Shown piece by piece: positions 23,805-31,146 of a stretch of 41,028 bases of DNA. The stretch is from contig FZLR01000020.1 of the NCBI GenBank assembly GCA_900197615.1, positions 1 to 41,028 on the forward strand. The letters are read 5' to 3'. A program made the position numbers and the translations under genes. The stretch's first letter is position 1. Every line of letters begins with the position of its first letter. Below the pieces are notes generated by a model. The model saw only the letters and a list, made by a program, of their open reading frames with translations. It ran no database searches and was not told the DNA's origin. This stretch comes from Rhodospirillaceae bacterium Spongia-Bin9. Its GTDB lineage: Bacteria; Pseudomonadota; Alphaproteobacteria; Bin65.

Positions 23805-23839
23805 TACGGATAATATACGGACAATAATCCGCTGGTCAA
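23805..23839 (-). promoter_or_regulatory. Toxin-antitoxin promoter with operator repeats
   Basis: Read on the - strand, TTGACC (23839-23834), a 16-base spacer and TATATT (23817-23812) make a good sigma-70 promoter. Overlapping it on the + strand are tandem direct repeats TACGGATAATA (23805-23815) and TACGGACAATA (23816-23826), 10 of 11 bases alike, and an imperfect inverted repeat CGGATAAT/ATAATCCG (23807-23831). Repeats of this kind are usual operators of ribbon-helix-helix antitoxins. Binding would cover the -10 box. Confidence 0.72.
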
Positions 23840-23876
23840 GGTGCAGCTTGGTGTGACGAGGCGATTGCCGATGTAG

Positions 23877-24812
23877 TCATTGCTTGAAGATATTGTCCCG
23901 GTGGTATTTCAAGAAACTCGGATGCGGTCTCTCGCGATTGTTTGTAGGGACAACCGCGAACATGTCACGTCGAAGCAACTTGTAGGCGTCATCGGGTGCA
24001 CTAGGAGAAACGAGAATCGAGTAGTCGTCCTCCAATGTCACCAATCCGCGGTCAAACATCCAATGCGCCGTCTGACAAAGTGCTATTCCGTTCCATATCG
24101 AATCGGGACCGTTGTGTCCGTCTCCAACCGGTCGGATATGCGCCGCTTCGACTTCGGGTCTGCCTCCGCCGTTGATTAACCTCAATCCGGTTAAAGAGCA
24201 TCGCTCCCTATATACATGGCGAATCTTGCGTGAAAACAGTCTATCCCTAAATCTGCGTTTCTCAATTCGCTCAATTATTGGCCGGCTTTCCTCCAGTTCC
24301 AATACACTTTGATCAGCCATCCCTTCAAATGTATTTTGTAAGTAGTGCTGTCTATAGTCGGTCTTTAGAGCAAAACCTGCCTGCAAAATGTTCTGGAATT
24401 CGTTTGGAGGGATATGTCTTACAGCGTTAATGAACGCTCCCGTATTGTGCGTACCGTCCGGCTTCCGCAATGCGCTTTCGTAAAAATGACCTGCATCTCG
24501 AAATGGAACATGCTGCTCGAAATCCAAATAATCTTCGATCAACGCATAATATGTTCCATCGTGTTTGGGCGATGGTTCAATTCTCGAAACGCGCCCTACT
24601 GCGAAATAGCTTCGTGCGCCGGTCCGGTTCGATTCCGAAGACCCGGCACGACCAGGTTCATAGTAAATGATCAGTTCGCCGACAACCTGCTCGACGCGAC
24701 CTAGGTACTGTCTTGGAAAGTGATATCGACTATCCGGCAAATCGTCGTATGCCGGATCGATCTTAGTGGTTAGAATTGCGTTGGACAAATCTACTGTACT
24801 CGTACCGATCAT
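23877..24812 (-). CDS. HNH endonuclease (predicted restriction-type)
   Basis: The 311-residue protein ends in an HNH nuclease domain (about residues 200-275): ERCSLTGLRLINGG, VEAAHIRPVGDG (H225), GPDSIWNGIALCQTAHWMFD (N241, H250). The N-terminal half (AILTTKIDPAYDDLPDSRYHFP, then VGELIIYYEPGR and YYALIEDYLDFEQHVPFR) matches a conserved region of predicted restriction endonucleases, probably a DNA- or modification-reading domain. No methyltransferase is encoded nearby, so it may cut modified or foreign DNA. Base composition is clearly more AT-rich than the surrounding chromosome, suggesting horizontal gain. The start (24812) overlaps the upstream small ORF by 50 bases; the family match begins by about residue 12, so a much later start is unlikely. 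Confidence 0.86.
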   Translation of the reverse strand: MIGTSTVDLSNAILTTKIDPAYDDLPDSRYHFPRQYLGRVEQVVGELIIYYEPGRAGSSESNRTGARSYFAVGRVSRIEPSPKHDGTYYALIEDYLDFEQHVPFRDAGHFYESALRKPDGTHNTGAFINAVRHIPPNEFQNILQAGFALKTDYRQHYLQNTFEGMADQSVLELEESRPIIERIEKRRFRDRLFSRKIRHVYRERCSLTGLRLINGGGRPEVEAAHIRPVGDGHNGPDSIWNGIALCQTAHWMFDRGLVTLEDDYSILVSPSAPDDAYKLLRRDMFAVVPTNNRERPHPSFLKYHRDNIFKQ

Positions 24813-25032
24813 CGGCGACGGAAGTCAGGTCGTATTTAGTCGCCCACCAATCGACAAAAGCAGTTGGTGTTTCCCTACGTTCGATTGCGCGCCTGATCGG
24901 TTCTTCGTCGCCGCATGCGTCGTCCCAAGTTATGTAGTAATAAGATTTCATGTATCGCGAAACGATTTGACGATATTCTTCAAAGTTGTCTGTCCACTCG
25001 CTTGCTTCAAATCTCAAGCTACTGGCTCCCAA
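24763..25032 (-). CDS. Hypothetical protein, AT-rich insert
   Basis: An open frame of up to 89 codons upstream of the HNH gene on the same strand. It starts at a TTG (25032) without a good ribosome site; the first ATG (24951) would give 62 residues. The sequence is rich in Tyr, Trp and acidic residues (SYYYITWDDACGDEEP, FVDWWATKYD) and has no motif I recognise. Codon use is like that of the HNH gene. The 50-base overlap with that gene is unusual. It may be a partner protein of the nuclease, or may not be a gene. Confidence 0.45.
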   Translation of the reverse strand: MGASSLRFEASEWTDNFEEYRQIVSRYMKSYYYITWDDACGDEEPIRRAIERRETPTAFVDWWATKYDLTSVADDRYEYSRFVQRNSNH

Positions 25033-25071
25033 GTATGAAAGTTAGTTCTGAAATACTTTGCTCATTCCCCC

Positions 25072-25899
25072 TCACCTATCCTGCCACACCGGGGCGCGCT
25101 TTTCGAGGAAGGCGTCGATGCCTTCTCCGGCGTCTTCGCTCATCATGTCGCAGGCCATGTTCTCGGCGGCATAGGCGTAGGCCTCGCCCAGCTTCATGCT
25201 GAGCTGGCGGTAGAAAATGTCCTTCCCGCTGCGCGTGGCGAAGGTGGACTTGGCGGCGATGTTTTCCGCCAGTTCGCAGACGGCTTCGTCCAGCCGGTCG
25301 TCGGGCACGACCCGGTTGACCAAGCCGATCCCGGCGGCCCGGGCGGCGGAGATGAAGTCGCCGGTGAACAGCATTTCGAACGCGTGCTTGCGCGGCACGG
25401 CGCGCGAAAGGGCGACCGACGGCGTCGAGCAGAACAGGCCGTTGTCGATCCCGTTGGTCGCGAAGGTCGCCGATTCGGCGGCGACGGCGAGGTCGCAGGC
25501 GGCGACGAGCTGGCAGCCGGCCGCGGTCGCGATGCCGTGGACCTGCGCGATCACCGGCTGGGGCATGGTCGCGATGGTCTTCATCGTCGCGCTGCAGCGG
25601 TCGAACAGTTCGGAGTAGTAGACGCGGTCCGGCTGCGCGCGCATTTCCTTGAGATCGTGGCCGGCGCAGAAGGCGCGGCCCGCGGCGCGGATCGCGACGA
25701 CGCGCACGGCGCTGTCCTTCGCCGCGCTCTCCAGGGCGCTTTGCAGGGCGTCCAGCAGGCCCTCGGACAAGGCGTTGAAAACCTGCGGCCGGTTGAGCGT
25801 GAGCGTGAGGACGCCGCGGTCGGACAGCTCCGGCAGCAGCACCGGCTCGTTCGGCGCCGCGGGTCGATTGTCGGCCAGCGTGGCGGTTGTGGCAGTCAT
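25072..25899 (-). CDS. Enoyl-CoA hydratase/isomerase family protein, ECHDC3-like
   Basis: The 275-residue crotonase-fold protein shows the CoA-binding AAGRAFCAGHDLKEMR and the oxyanion-hole region HGIATAAGCQLVAACDLAVA. The two catalytic glutamates of enoyl-CoA hydratase are not at their places: Q130 stands for the first, and the second region reads FATNGIDNGLFCSTP. This pattern matches the ECHDC3 group (GLFCSTP and AVPRKHAFEMLFTG), whose reaction is not known. So the protein is unlikely to be a normal hydratase. It is a single gene, divergent from the DUF427 gene. Confidence 0.9.
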   Translation of the reverse strand: MTATTATLADNRPAAPNEPVLLPELSDRGVLTLTLNRPQVFNALSEGLLDALQSALESAAKDSAVRVVAIRAAGRAFCAGHDLKEMRAQPDRVYYSELFDRCSATMKTIATMPQPVIAQVHGIATAAGCQLVAACDLAVAAESATFATNGIDNGLFCSTPSVALSRAVPRKHAFEMLFTGDFISAARAAGIGLVNRVVPDDRLDEAVCELAENIAAKSTFATRSGKDIFYRQLSMKLGEAYAYAAENMACDMMSEDAGEGIDAFLEKRAPVWQDR

Positions 25900-26096
25900 G
25901 GCGCGGACCCCTCGTTCCGGACTGAATCTTTCACAGAGAAAATAGAGCGGCGCCGGACTATTTTAAAGCCACCTCTCCGCCGCGCGACATAGCGCCGGCC
26001 TGGCGCTGTATGGACAAAGGCGCCGCGCGCCCAATCTTGCCGGCAAGACACTTCAGGCGGCCGCTGCCGGCCGCCTTGTTCGCGAGGACCTTGCCG

Positions 26097-26456
26097 ATGA
26101 AGCTTCCCGGCCCCGACCATCCGATATCCGTCGAGCCCGCCGCGGAGACGGTTACCGTCACCTTCAACGGCAAGGCGATCGCCCGATCCCCGAACGCGTT
26201 GAAGATGCAGGAAGCGGCCTATGCGCCCGTCTATTACATTCCGCTGGCGGATGTGGACCGGACGGCGCTCGCCAGGACGGCGCGGCGGACCTACTGCCCC
26301 TACAAGGGCGACGCCAGCTACTACACGGTGACGGTCGGGATCGAGAGCGCCGAGAATGCGGTCTGGGCCTATGAGGAACCCTACGACGCCGTCGCCGCCA
26401 TCGCCGGCCATGTCGCCTTCTACACCGACATGATGGATTCGGTGACGGTAGGATAG
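26097..26456 (+). CDS. DUF427 domain protein
   Basis: The 119-residue protein fits DUF427: ETVTVTFNGKAIARSPNALKMQEA, APVYYIPLADVD, TYCPYKGDASYYTV and ENAVWAYEEPYDAVAAIAGHVAFY, in the usual order and length. The family forms a small beta-tent domain of unknown role. I chose ATG 26097 because GAGGA lies about 10 bases upstream and the family match starts there; the frame extends to an ATG at 26010 without support. It is divergent from the crotonase gene and convergent with the quinone oxidoreductase gene. Confidence 0.9.
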   Translation: MKLPGPDHPISVEPAAETVTVTFNGKAIARSPNALKMQEAAYAPVYYIPLADVDRTALARTARRTYCPYKGDASYYTVTVGIESAENAVWAYEEPYDAVAAIAGHVAFYTDMMDSVTVG

Positions 26457-26555
26457 GCGGGTTTCCGGCGCCGCAGCGAAGAGCAATTCGCCGTCATATC
26501 GACCTAATCCGCCCGCAGAGCCTGCCCTGAGCGAAGCCGATGGGGCGGCGCGCCC

Positions 26556-27581
26556 TCACGCCACTGTCAGGACGAACTTGCCGATATGCTCGCCGGCTTC
26601 GAGGGCGGTGTGGGCGGCGGCGGCGTTCTTCAGGTCGAACGTGTCCTGGATGACCGGCGCGATCCGGCCGGCGTCGAGCAGCGGCCAGACTTCCTTGCGC
26701 AGCCCGGCGGCGATCGCCGCCTTGGCCTCGACCGATTGCGGTCGCAGGGTGGAGCCGGTCATGGTCTGCCGCTTCACCATCAGCAGGCCGAAATTCACCT
26801 CCGCCTTCCTGCCTCCGAGCAGGGCGATGGTGACGAGCCGGCCGCCGATCCCGAGGCATTTCTGGTTGCGCGGGACATAGGGGCCGGACACCATGTCCAG
26901 GATGACGTCGGCGCCCTTTCCGCCGGTCAGTTCGTTGACGATGTCGACGAAATCCTCGTTGCGGTAGTTGATCGCCCGGGCCGCGCCGAGCTCCTCGCAG
27001 GCCGCGCACTTGTCGACCGTGCCGGCCGTCGCGATGACGGTAGCGCCGCGCGCAGCGGCGATCTGGATCGCGGTCGTGCCGATGCCGCTGGCCCCGCCGT
27101 GCACCAGCAGGGTCTCGCCGGGTTGCAGCCCGCCGCGCATGAAGACGTTGGTCCAGACGGTGAAGAAAGTCTCCGGCAGCGCCGCCGCCCGCACCGTGTC
27201 GTAGCCTTGCGGCAGCGGCAGGCAGTGGGCTGCCGGCACGGCGCAATATTCGGCATAGCCGCCGCCGGGCGCGAGCGCACAGATTTCGTCGCCGATCGCC
27301 AGGCCCGCCACGTCCGCGCCGAGCGCCACGACTTCGCCGGCGACCTCCAGGCCGGGCAGGTCCGAGGCGCCGGGCGGCGGCGGATAGCTGCCGGCGCGCT
27401 GGGCCAGGTCCGGCCGGTTGACGCCCGCCGCGGCGACCGCGATCGCGACTTCCCCGGCGCCGGGCGTCGGCACCGGCCGCCGGGCCGGCTTCAGCACCTC
27501 CGGCCCGCCATGTTCGGTAATCTCGATGGCAGTCATCGTCTCGGGCAGGCTGAAAGGCTGTGCAGTCATCGGCGCTCTCAT
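26556..27581 (-). CDS. NAD(P)H quinone oxidoreductase, zinc-free MDR family
   Basis: The 341-residue protein belongs to the medium-chain dehydrogenase/reductase superfamily, QOR/PIG3 type. Seen: IEITEHGGPEVLKPARRPVPTPGAGEV near the N-terminus, VNRPDLAQRAGSYPPPPGASDLPGLEVAGEV, the nucleotide loop LLVHGGASGIGTTAIQIA (about 150), and FGLLMVKRQTMTGSTLR as in the PIG3 group. The structural and catalytic zinc cysteines are missing, as expected in quinone reductases. It reduces quinones or activated alkenes with NAD(P)H. Several in-frame ATGs (27581, 27569, 27536) are possible starts; the most upstream is given. Confidence 0.92.
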   Translation of the reverse strand: MRAPMTAQPFSLPETMTAIEITEHGGPEVLKPARRPVPTPGAGEVAIAVAAAGVNRPDLAQRAGSYPPPPGASDLPGLEVAGEVVALGADVAGLAIGDEICALAPGGGYAEYCAVPAAHCLPLPQGYDTVRAAALPETFFTVWTNVFMRGGLQPGETLLVHGGASGIGTTAIQIAAARGATVIATAGTVDKCAACEELGAARAINYRNEDFVDIVNELTGGKGADVILDMVSGPYVPRNQKCLGIGGRLVTIALLGGRKAEVNFGLLMVKRQTMTGSTLRPQSVEAKAAIAAGLRKEVWPLLDAGRIAPVIQDTFDLKNAAAAHTALEAGEHIGKFVLTVA

Positions 27582-27688
27582 TCGATTGTCGCGGGAGCCG
27601 AACCGATAGCAGATCGCGCCTGCGGAATCAGCATTTGATCCGTCCGGCCCGCCGTTTACACTTGCAACCGCAAGAGAGGAACCGAACC

Positions 27689-28249
27689 ATGCCCAGGCCG
27701 CCCGCCAATCTCAGCTTCAGCCATGTCGGCTTCTACGTTCACGACCTGCCGAAGATGGAGGCGTTCTATACCCGCGTGCTCGGATTCGTGGCGACCGACC
27801 GCGGCATCGCGCGCGGCTCGCCGCTGGTATTCCTGAGCCGCGATCCGAAGGAGCATCACCAGATCATCCTGTCGGAAGGGCGCACCGGCGGCCCGGAGGC
27901 GCGGGTGGTCAACCAGGTTTCGCTGCGGGCCGGTTCGCTGCAGGATCTGCGCGATATGGCCGCGATCCTGGAGGACGAGACCGAAGTCAGCCAGATCGAT
28001 CCGGTCAATCACGGCAATGCCTGGTCGCTCTATTTCCGCGATCCGGAGGGCAACCGGATCGAGGTCTTCATCGATTCGCCCTGGTATGTCGAGCAGCCGC
28101 TGATCGAGCCGCTGGACCTGTCCCTGAGCGACGACGAAATCCACGAACGGACCCGTACGGCCTACAGCGGATCGCCGACTTTCCGGCCGGCCGAGGAATG
28201 GCGCGCGGAATTCACCGAAAAACTGCGCGCGACCGGTCTGCCGGTCTGA
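27689..28249 (+). CDS. VOC (glyoxalase/dioxygenase fold) family protein
   Basis: The 186-residue protein has one VOC module: LSFSHVGFYVHDLPKMEAFYTRVLGF at the start, HHQIILSEGR in the middle, and NAWSLYFRDPEGNRIEVFIDSPWYVEQP near the end. The His near the N-terminus and the Glu of RIEVF are at metal-ligand positions. The C-terminal tail suggests a relative of extradiol-type or biphenyl-2,3-diol dioxygenase-like proteins, but the substrate is not readable. ATG 27689 has GAGAGGA upstream. It precedes the glutathione transferase gene by 46 bases and is probably co-transcribed. Confidence 0.9.
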   Translation: MPRPPANLSFSHVGFYVHDLPKMEAFYTRVLGFVATDRGIARGSPLVFLSRDPKEHHQIILSEGRTGGPEARVVNQVSLRAGSLQDLRDMAAILEDETEVSQIDPVNHGNAWSLYFRDPEGNRIEVFIDSPWYVEQPLIEPLDLSLSDDEIHERTRTAYSGSPTFRPAEEWRAEFTEKLRATGLPV

Positions 28250-28295
28250 CCCGGCTGCGGACGCCGAACTTCCCCAGCGCCACCGGGCAAATCCG

Positions 28296-29084
28296 ATGCT
28301 CGAACTGCACCACAACAACATGAGCGTGTGCTCGGCCAAGGTGCGCCTTGTGCTGCGCGAAAAAGGGCTGGGGCCGGTCGAGCACCACTACAACCTGCGC
28401 AAGGGCGACCAGTTCGCGCCCGGTTACATGGCGCTCAACCCGATGGGCGTGGTGCCGACCCTGGTCCATGACGGCCGGCCGCTTATCGAATCGACGCTGA
28501 TCTGCGAATATCTCGACGAGGCCTTCCCCGAGCCGCCGCTGCGCCCTGCCGATCTGGTCGAGCGCGCGCGGATGCGGCGCTGGGCCAGCGTGCCGGACCA
28601 GGGCTTGCACGCCGCCTGCGGCACGGTCTCCAACGCGCTGGCTTTCCGCTACCAGTTCCTGGCGCTCAGCGAAGCGGAGCGGGAGGCGAACCTGGCGCAG
28701 ACGCCGGACCCGGCGCGCCGCGAACGCAAGCGCCTGGGCATCGAGCGGGGCATGGACTGGCCGCCGGCGGCTGCCGCAGTGCGGGCCTACGGCGGCGTGC
28801 TCGGCCGGATGGAGGCGGCGCTGGCCGAAGGCGGCCCCTGGCTTGCCGGCGAGTCCTATTCACTCGCCGACTCCGGGCTCACGCCCTATCTCGTGCGGCT
28901 CGACCATCTCAACCTGTCCTGGATGTGGGACAGCCGGCCGGCCCTTGCCGCCTGGTACGATGCCGTCCGGGCGCGGCCCAACTTCGCCGGGCTCGCCGAT
29001 TATATCGAGCCGTCCTACCTCGAAATCATGGACTCCCACGCCGCGGAATTGCGCCCGAAGGTCGAGGCGGCGCTGGCGGGGTAG
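28296..29084 (+). CDS. Glutathione S-transferase family protein
   Basis: The 262-residue protein has an N-terminal thioredoxin-fold domain: LHHNNMSVCSAKVRLVLREKGL, the cis-proline stretch NPMGVVPTLVHDG and the glutathione-binding LIESTLICEYLDE, followed by a helical C-terminal domain with GGPWLAGESYSLADSGLTPYLVRLD. The S/C near the first turn (SVCSAK) is the likely active site. It probably conjugates or removes glutathione from an electrophile. It lies behind a VOC gene and its 3' end faces the FkbM gene across palindrome copy 2. Confidence 0.92.
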   Translation: MLELHHNNMSVCSAKVRLVLREKGLGPVEHHYNLRKGDQFAPGYMALNPMGVVPTLVHDGRPLIESTLICEYLDEAFPEPPLRPADLVERARMRRWASVPDQGLHAACGTVSNALAFRYQFLALSEAEREANLAQTPDPARRERKRLGIERGMDWPPAAAAVRAYGGVLGRMEAALAEGGPWLAGESYSLADSGLTPYLVRLDHLNLSWMWDSRPALAAWYDAVRARPNFAGLADYIEPSYLEIMDSHAAELRPKVEAALAG

Positions 29085-29118
29085 CGCGGGCGAAGCGCGG
29101 CGCCGCTCGATCGGCGCT

Positions 29119-29147
29119 GTAGGGGCGGGTTTCAAACCCGCCCCTAC
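29119..29147. repeat. 29-bp perfect palindromic element, copy 2
   Basis: Base-for-base identical to copy 1: 14-base arms GTAGGGGCGGGTTT and its reverse complement around a single C. It lies between the convergent stops of the glutathione transferase (29084) and FkbM (29187) genes, where a symmetric hairpin could serve as a two-way terminator. Confidence 0.9.
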
Positions 29148-29186
29148 TAATCGGTGGGCACCCAGCCGATTGCCAGCGATGCGGCC

Positions 29187-30011
29187 TCAGCCTCCCCGGA
29201 TCAGGATGACGTTGCCGGTCGGGGTGCGGGCCCATTCGCGATAGCCGCGCCGGTCGGCGATCTGCCGCCAGTCTTCCGACCACTGCGCGCTCCAGGTATG
29301 TTCGGCGATAACGATACCGGGCAGCAGCGATTCCGGCGAATCGGTCAGGAACGGTCCCAGCACGCGGTCCTCGAAGCCTTCGACATCGACCTTGATGGCA
29401 TCCAGCCGGTCCAGTCCCTCGTCCGCCACGATATCCAGCAGCGGGCGCATTTGCGTCGTTATGGCGCCGGCATCGTCGATGCGGGTTCTGCCGAGATTGC
29501 GCGGGTCCTCGGCGATCCGGATCGAATCGCGCCGGTCGCCGACCGCGCAGTCCAGCAGCCGCAAAGCGCAGTCCGGGTTCAGATCGAGGTTGAAGCGCAG
29601 GCGGCGGAGCATTTGCGGATGGGGTTCGACGGCAACCGCCCGGCCGCCGGCCGCGGCGATCCGCAACGCATAGAAGCCGCAGTTGGCGCCAATGTCGACG
29701 AAGGCGAACCCCGGTTTGGCCCGGTGGAGGAGGCAGTCCATTTCCAGCGGGTCGAAGCTGTCCGGGCGCAGCAGCAGCCGGCTGTCCGAGACGTTGCCCG
29801 TGCGGTACAGGCGCCAGCGCAGCCCAAAGCGCTCGACATCCGCCATGTCGTTCGATGCGAGTTTCCGGTCGAGCCAGCGCAGCCGCCCGAAAATTCGCTT
29901 GCCGGCCCAGCCGTATCCGTAGAGCCGCGCCATAGCCCGGTACAGCCGGCGCTGCGGGGCGTTCGGGCGGTAGGCGCCGAAGGGGCTCGTGTCGTCGACG
30001 ATGGCGGTCAT
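29187..30011 (-). CDS. FkbM family methyltransferase
   Basis: The 274-residue protein has the S-adenosylmethionine-binding core of FkbM methyltransferases: FAFVDIGANCGFYALRIAAAGGRAVAVEPHP (about residues 103-133), LRRLRFNLDLN, and LDAIKVDVEGFEDRVLGPF, the family's second signature. It likely methylates a hydroxyl of a sugar or small metabolite. The first 60 residues are basic and without recognised motif. No glycan cluster is near, so the substrate is unknown. Confidence 0.92.
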   Translation of the reverse strand: MTAIVDDTSPFGAYRPNAPQRRLYRAMARLYGYGWAGKRIFGRLRWLDRKLASNDMADVERFGLRWRLYRTGNVSDSRLLLRPDSFDPLEMDCLLHRAKPGFAFVDIGANCGFYALRIAAAGGRAVAVEPHPQMLRRLRFNLDLNPDCALRLLDCAVGDRRDSIRIAEDPRNLGRTRIDDAGAITTQMRPLLDIVADEGLDRLDAIKVDVEGFEDRVLGPFLTDSPESLLPGIVIAEHTWSAQWSEDWRQIADRRGYREWARTPTGNVILIRGG

Positions 30012-30308
30012 GCAGAAGCGGTACCCGAAAATGCGGTCGTCATCGAACGGGAACTGCCGATACCCGAAGCTGCGGCCGCTATTTTCTCGGCAACGAACCC
30101 TTCGCTACGCCGCCTCCGGCGACTGCTCAGGGTGAGGGGAGAATGTTGTTCAGAATAAGCGGCACAATCAATTTCCCTCATTCCGAGCAGGCGCCCCTCA
30201 GCTGCGCTTGGGACAGGCTCCACGCCGTATCGAGGGACCGGCAATCCGGAAAAAATTTGTTTTCCGGCAACCGAACGGAGATTGCAGCTGCTGCGCTCGT
30301 CCAGCTCT
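30012..30308. other. Intergenic region downstream of lexA
   Basis: These 297 bases hold no convincing gene. They contain GC-rich strings of the CTGAGC/CTCAGC type (about 30105-30125 and 30195-30225) that look like decayed dispersed repeats, and a hairpin at 30246-30267 that is listed separately. A short - strand frame (30008-30244) overlaps these strings and has no protein-like features. Confidence 0.5.
30246..30267 (-). terminator. Hairpin behind lexA, possible terminator
   Basis: CCGGAAAA (30246-30253) and TTTTCCGG (30260-30267) are perfect arms around a 6-base loop, about 40 bases behind the lexA stop. The A/T half of the stem gives a U-rich run inside the hairpin, but no T-run follows it, so efficiency is doubtful. 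Confidence 0.45.
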
Positions 30309-31022
30309 CTAGAACTGCCGGATCAGGCCGATCAGGCGGCCCTGGATGCGGACCTGCTCCGGGTGGAAGATGCGCGTCTCGTATTTCGTGTTGGCCGGCT
30401 CCAGCGCGATCGAGTTGCCGCGCTGGCGCAGGCGCTTGAGGGTTACCTCGGCCTCGTCCACCAGGGCGACGACGATCGTGCCGTTGTCCGCCTTCTCGCA
30501 GCGCTGGATGACGACCGTGTCGCCGTCCATGATGCCGGCCTCGACCATCGAATCGCCGTCGACCTCCAGGGCATAGTGCTCGCCGCGGCTGAGCATGCTG
30601 GGCGGCACCTCGACGGTGTTCGAAGTATCGCGCAGCGCTTCGATCGGGGTGCCGGCGGCGATCCTGCCGTAGAGCGGCAGCGCCGCGGCGTCGTTCGCCG
30701 CCGTCACGGCCCGGCCGGCGAGCATGCCGCTGCGCCCGCCGTCGATCACGCTGGGCGAGAATTTGCTGTTGCGCGCCGGCGTGCCCGGCGTCGTGCCGAC
30801 GGCAGCGGTCTCCGGCATACGCATTACTTCCAGCGCGCGGGCCCGATGGGGCAGGCGGCGCAGGAATCCACGCTCCTCGAGCCCGGTGATCAGCCTGTGG
30901 ATGCCGGATTTCGAACGCAGGTTCAGCGCGTCCTTCATCTCGTCGAAGCTCGGCGACACGCCGCTTTCCGCGATATAGTCGTTGATGTAGACGAGCAGTT
31001 CATGCTGCTTTCGGGTAAGCAT
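30309..31022 (-). CDS. lexA: LexA SOS repressor
   Basis: The 237-residue repressor starts at ATG 31022 ([17 protein letters not shown]). The N-terminal winged helix ([33 protein letters not shown]) binds the SOS box; the C-terminal part is the self-cleaving protease. The cut site A123-G124 lies in GRIAAGTP, the catalytic serine is S158 in DGDSMVEAG, and the lysine is K196 in VTLKRL. The length fits alphaproteobacterial LexA. RecA-stimulated self-cleavage releases DNA-repair genes. A frame open upstream to 31190 is not used, because the promoter and SOS box (31099-31127) lie inside it. Confidence 0.97.
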   Translation of the reverse strand: MLTRKQHELLVYINDYIAESGVSPSFDEMKDALNLRSKSGIHRLITGLEERGFLRRLPHRARALEVMRMPETAAVGTTPGTPARNSKFSPSVIDGGRSGMLAGRAVTAANDAAALPLYGRIAAGTPIEALRDTSNTVEVPPSMLSRGEHYALEVDGDSMVEAGIMDGDTVVIQRCEKADNGTIVVALVDEAEVTLKRLRQRGNSIALEPANTKYETRIFHPEQVRIQGRLIGLIRQF

Positions 31023-31098
31023 TTCGACCTCTCTGGATTGCCCGTTCCCCGAAGCTTGGCCACCCAGCATCGGGGAACAAAATATAAACCTGACACTT

Positions 31099-31127
31099 GT
31101 TCTATTTTGGTTCGGCGCGCCGGTCAA
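31099..31127 (-). promoter_or_regulatory. lexA promoter with SOS box
   Basis: GTTC-TATTTTG-GTTC (31099-31113, + strand reading) is an exact alphaproteobacterial SOS box. On the - strand a -35 TTGACC (31127-31122), a 17-base spacer and a -10 TAGAAC (31104-31099) point to lexA; the SOS box covers the -10 and half the spacer, so bound LexA would block its own promoter. The element lies in the gap between the moeA stop (31147) and lexA. Confidence 0.87.
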
Positions 31128-31146
31128 GTATTCTTTGAGACAATCT

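Noticed and set aside
30008-30244. 78-codon - strand frame downstream of lexA
   Set aside because: Covers repeat-like GC-rich strings; no ribosome site or protein-like pattern.
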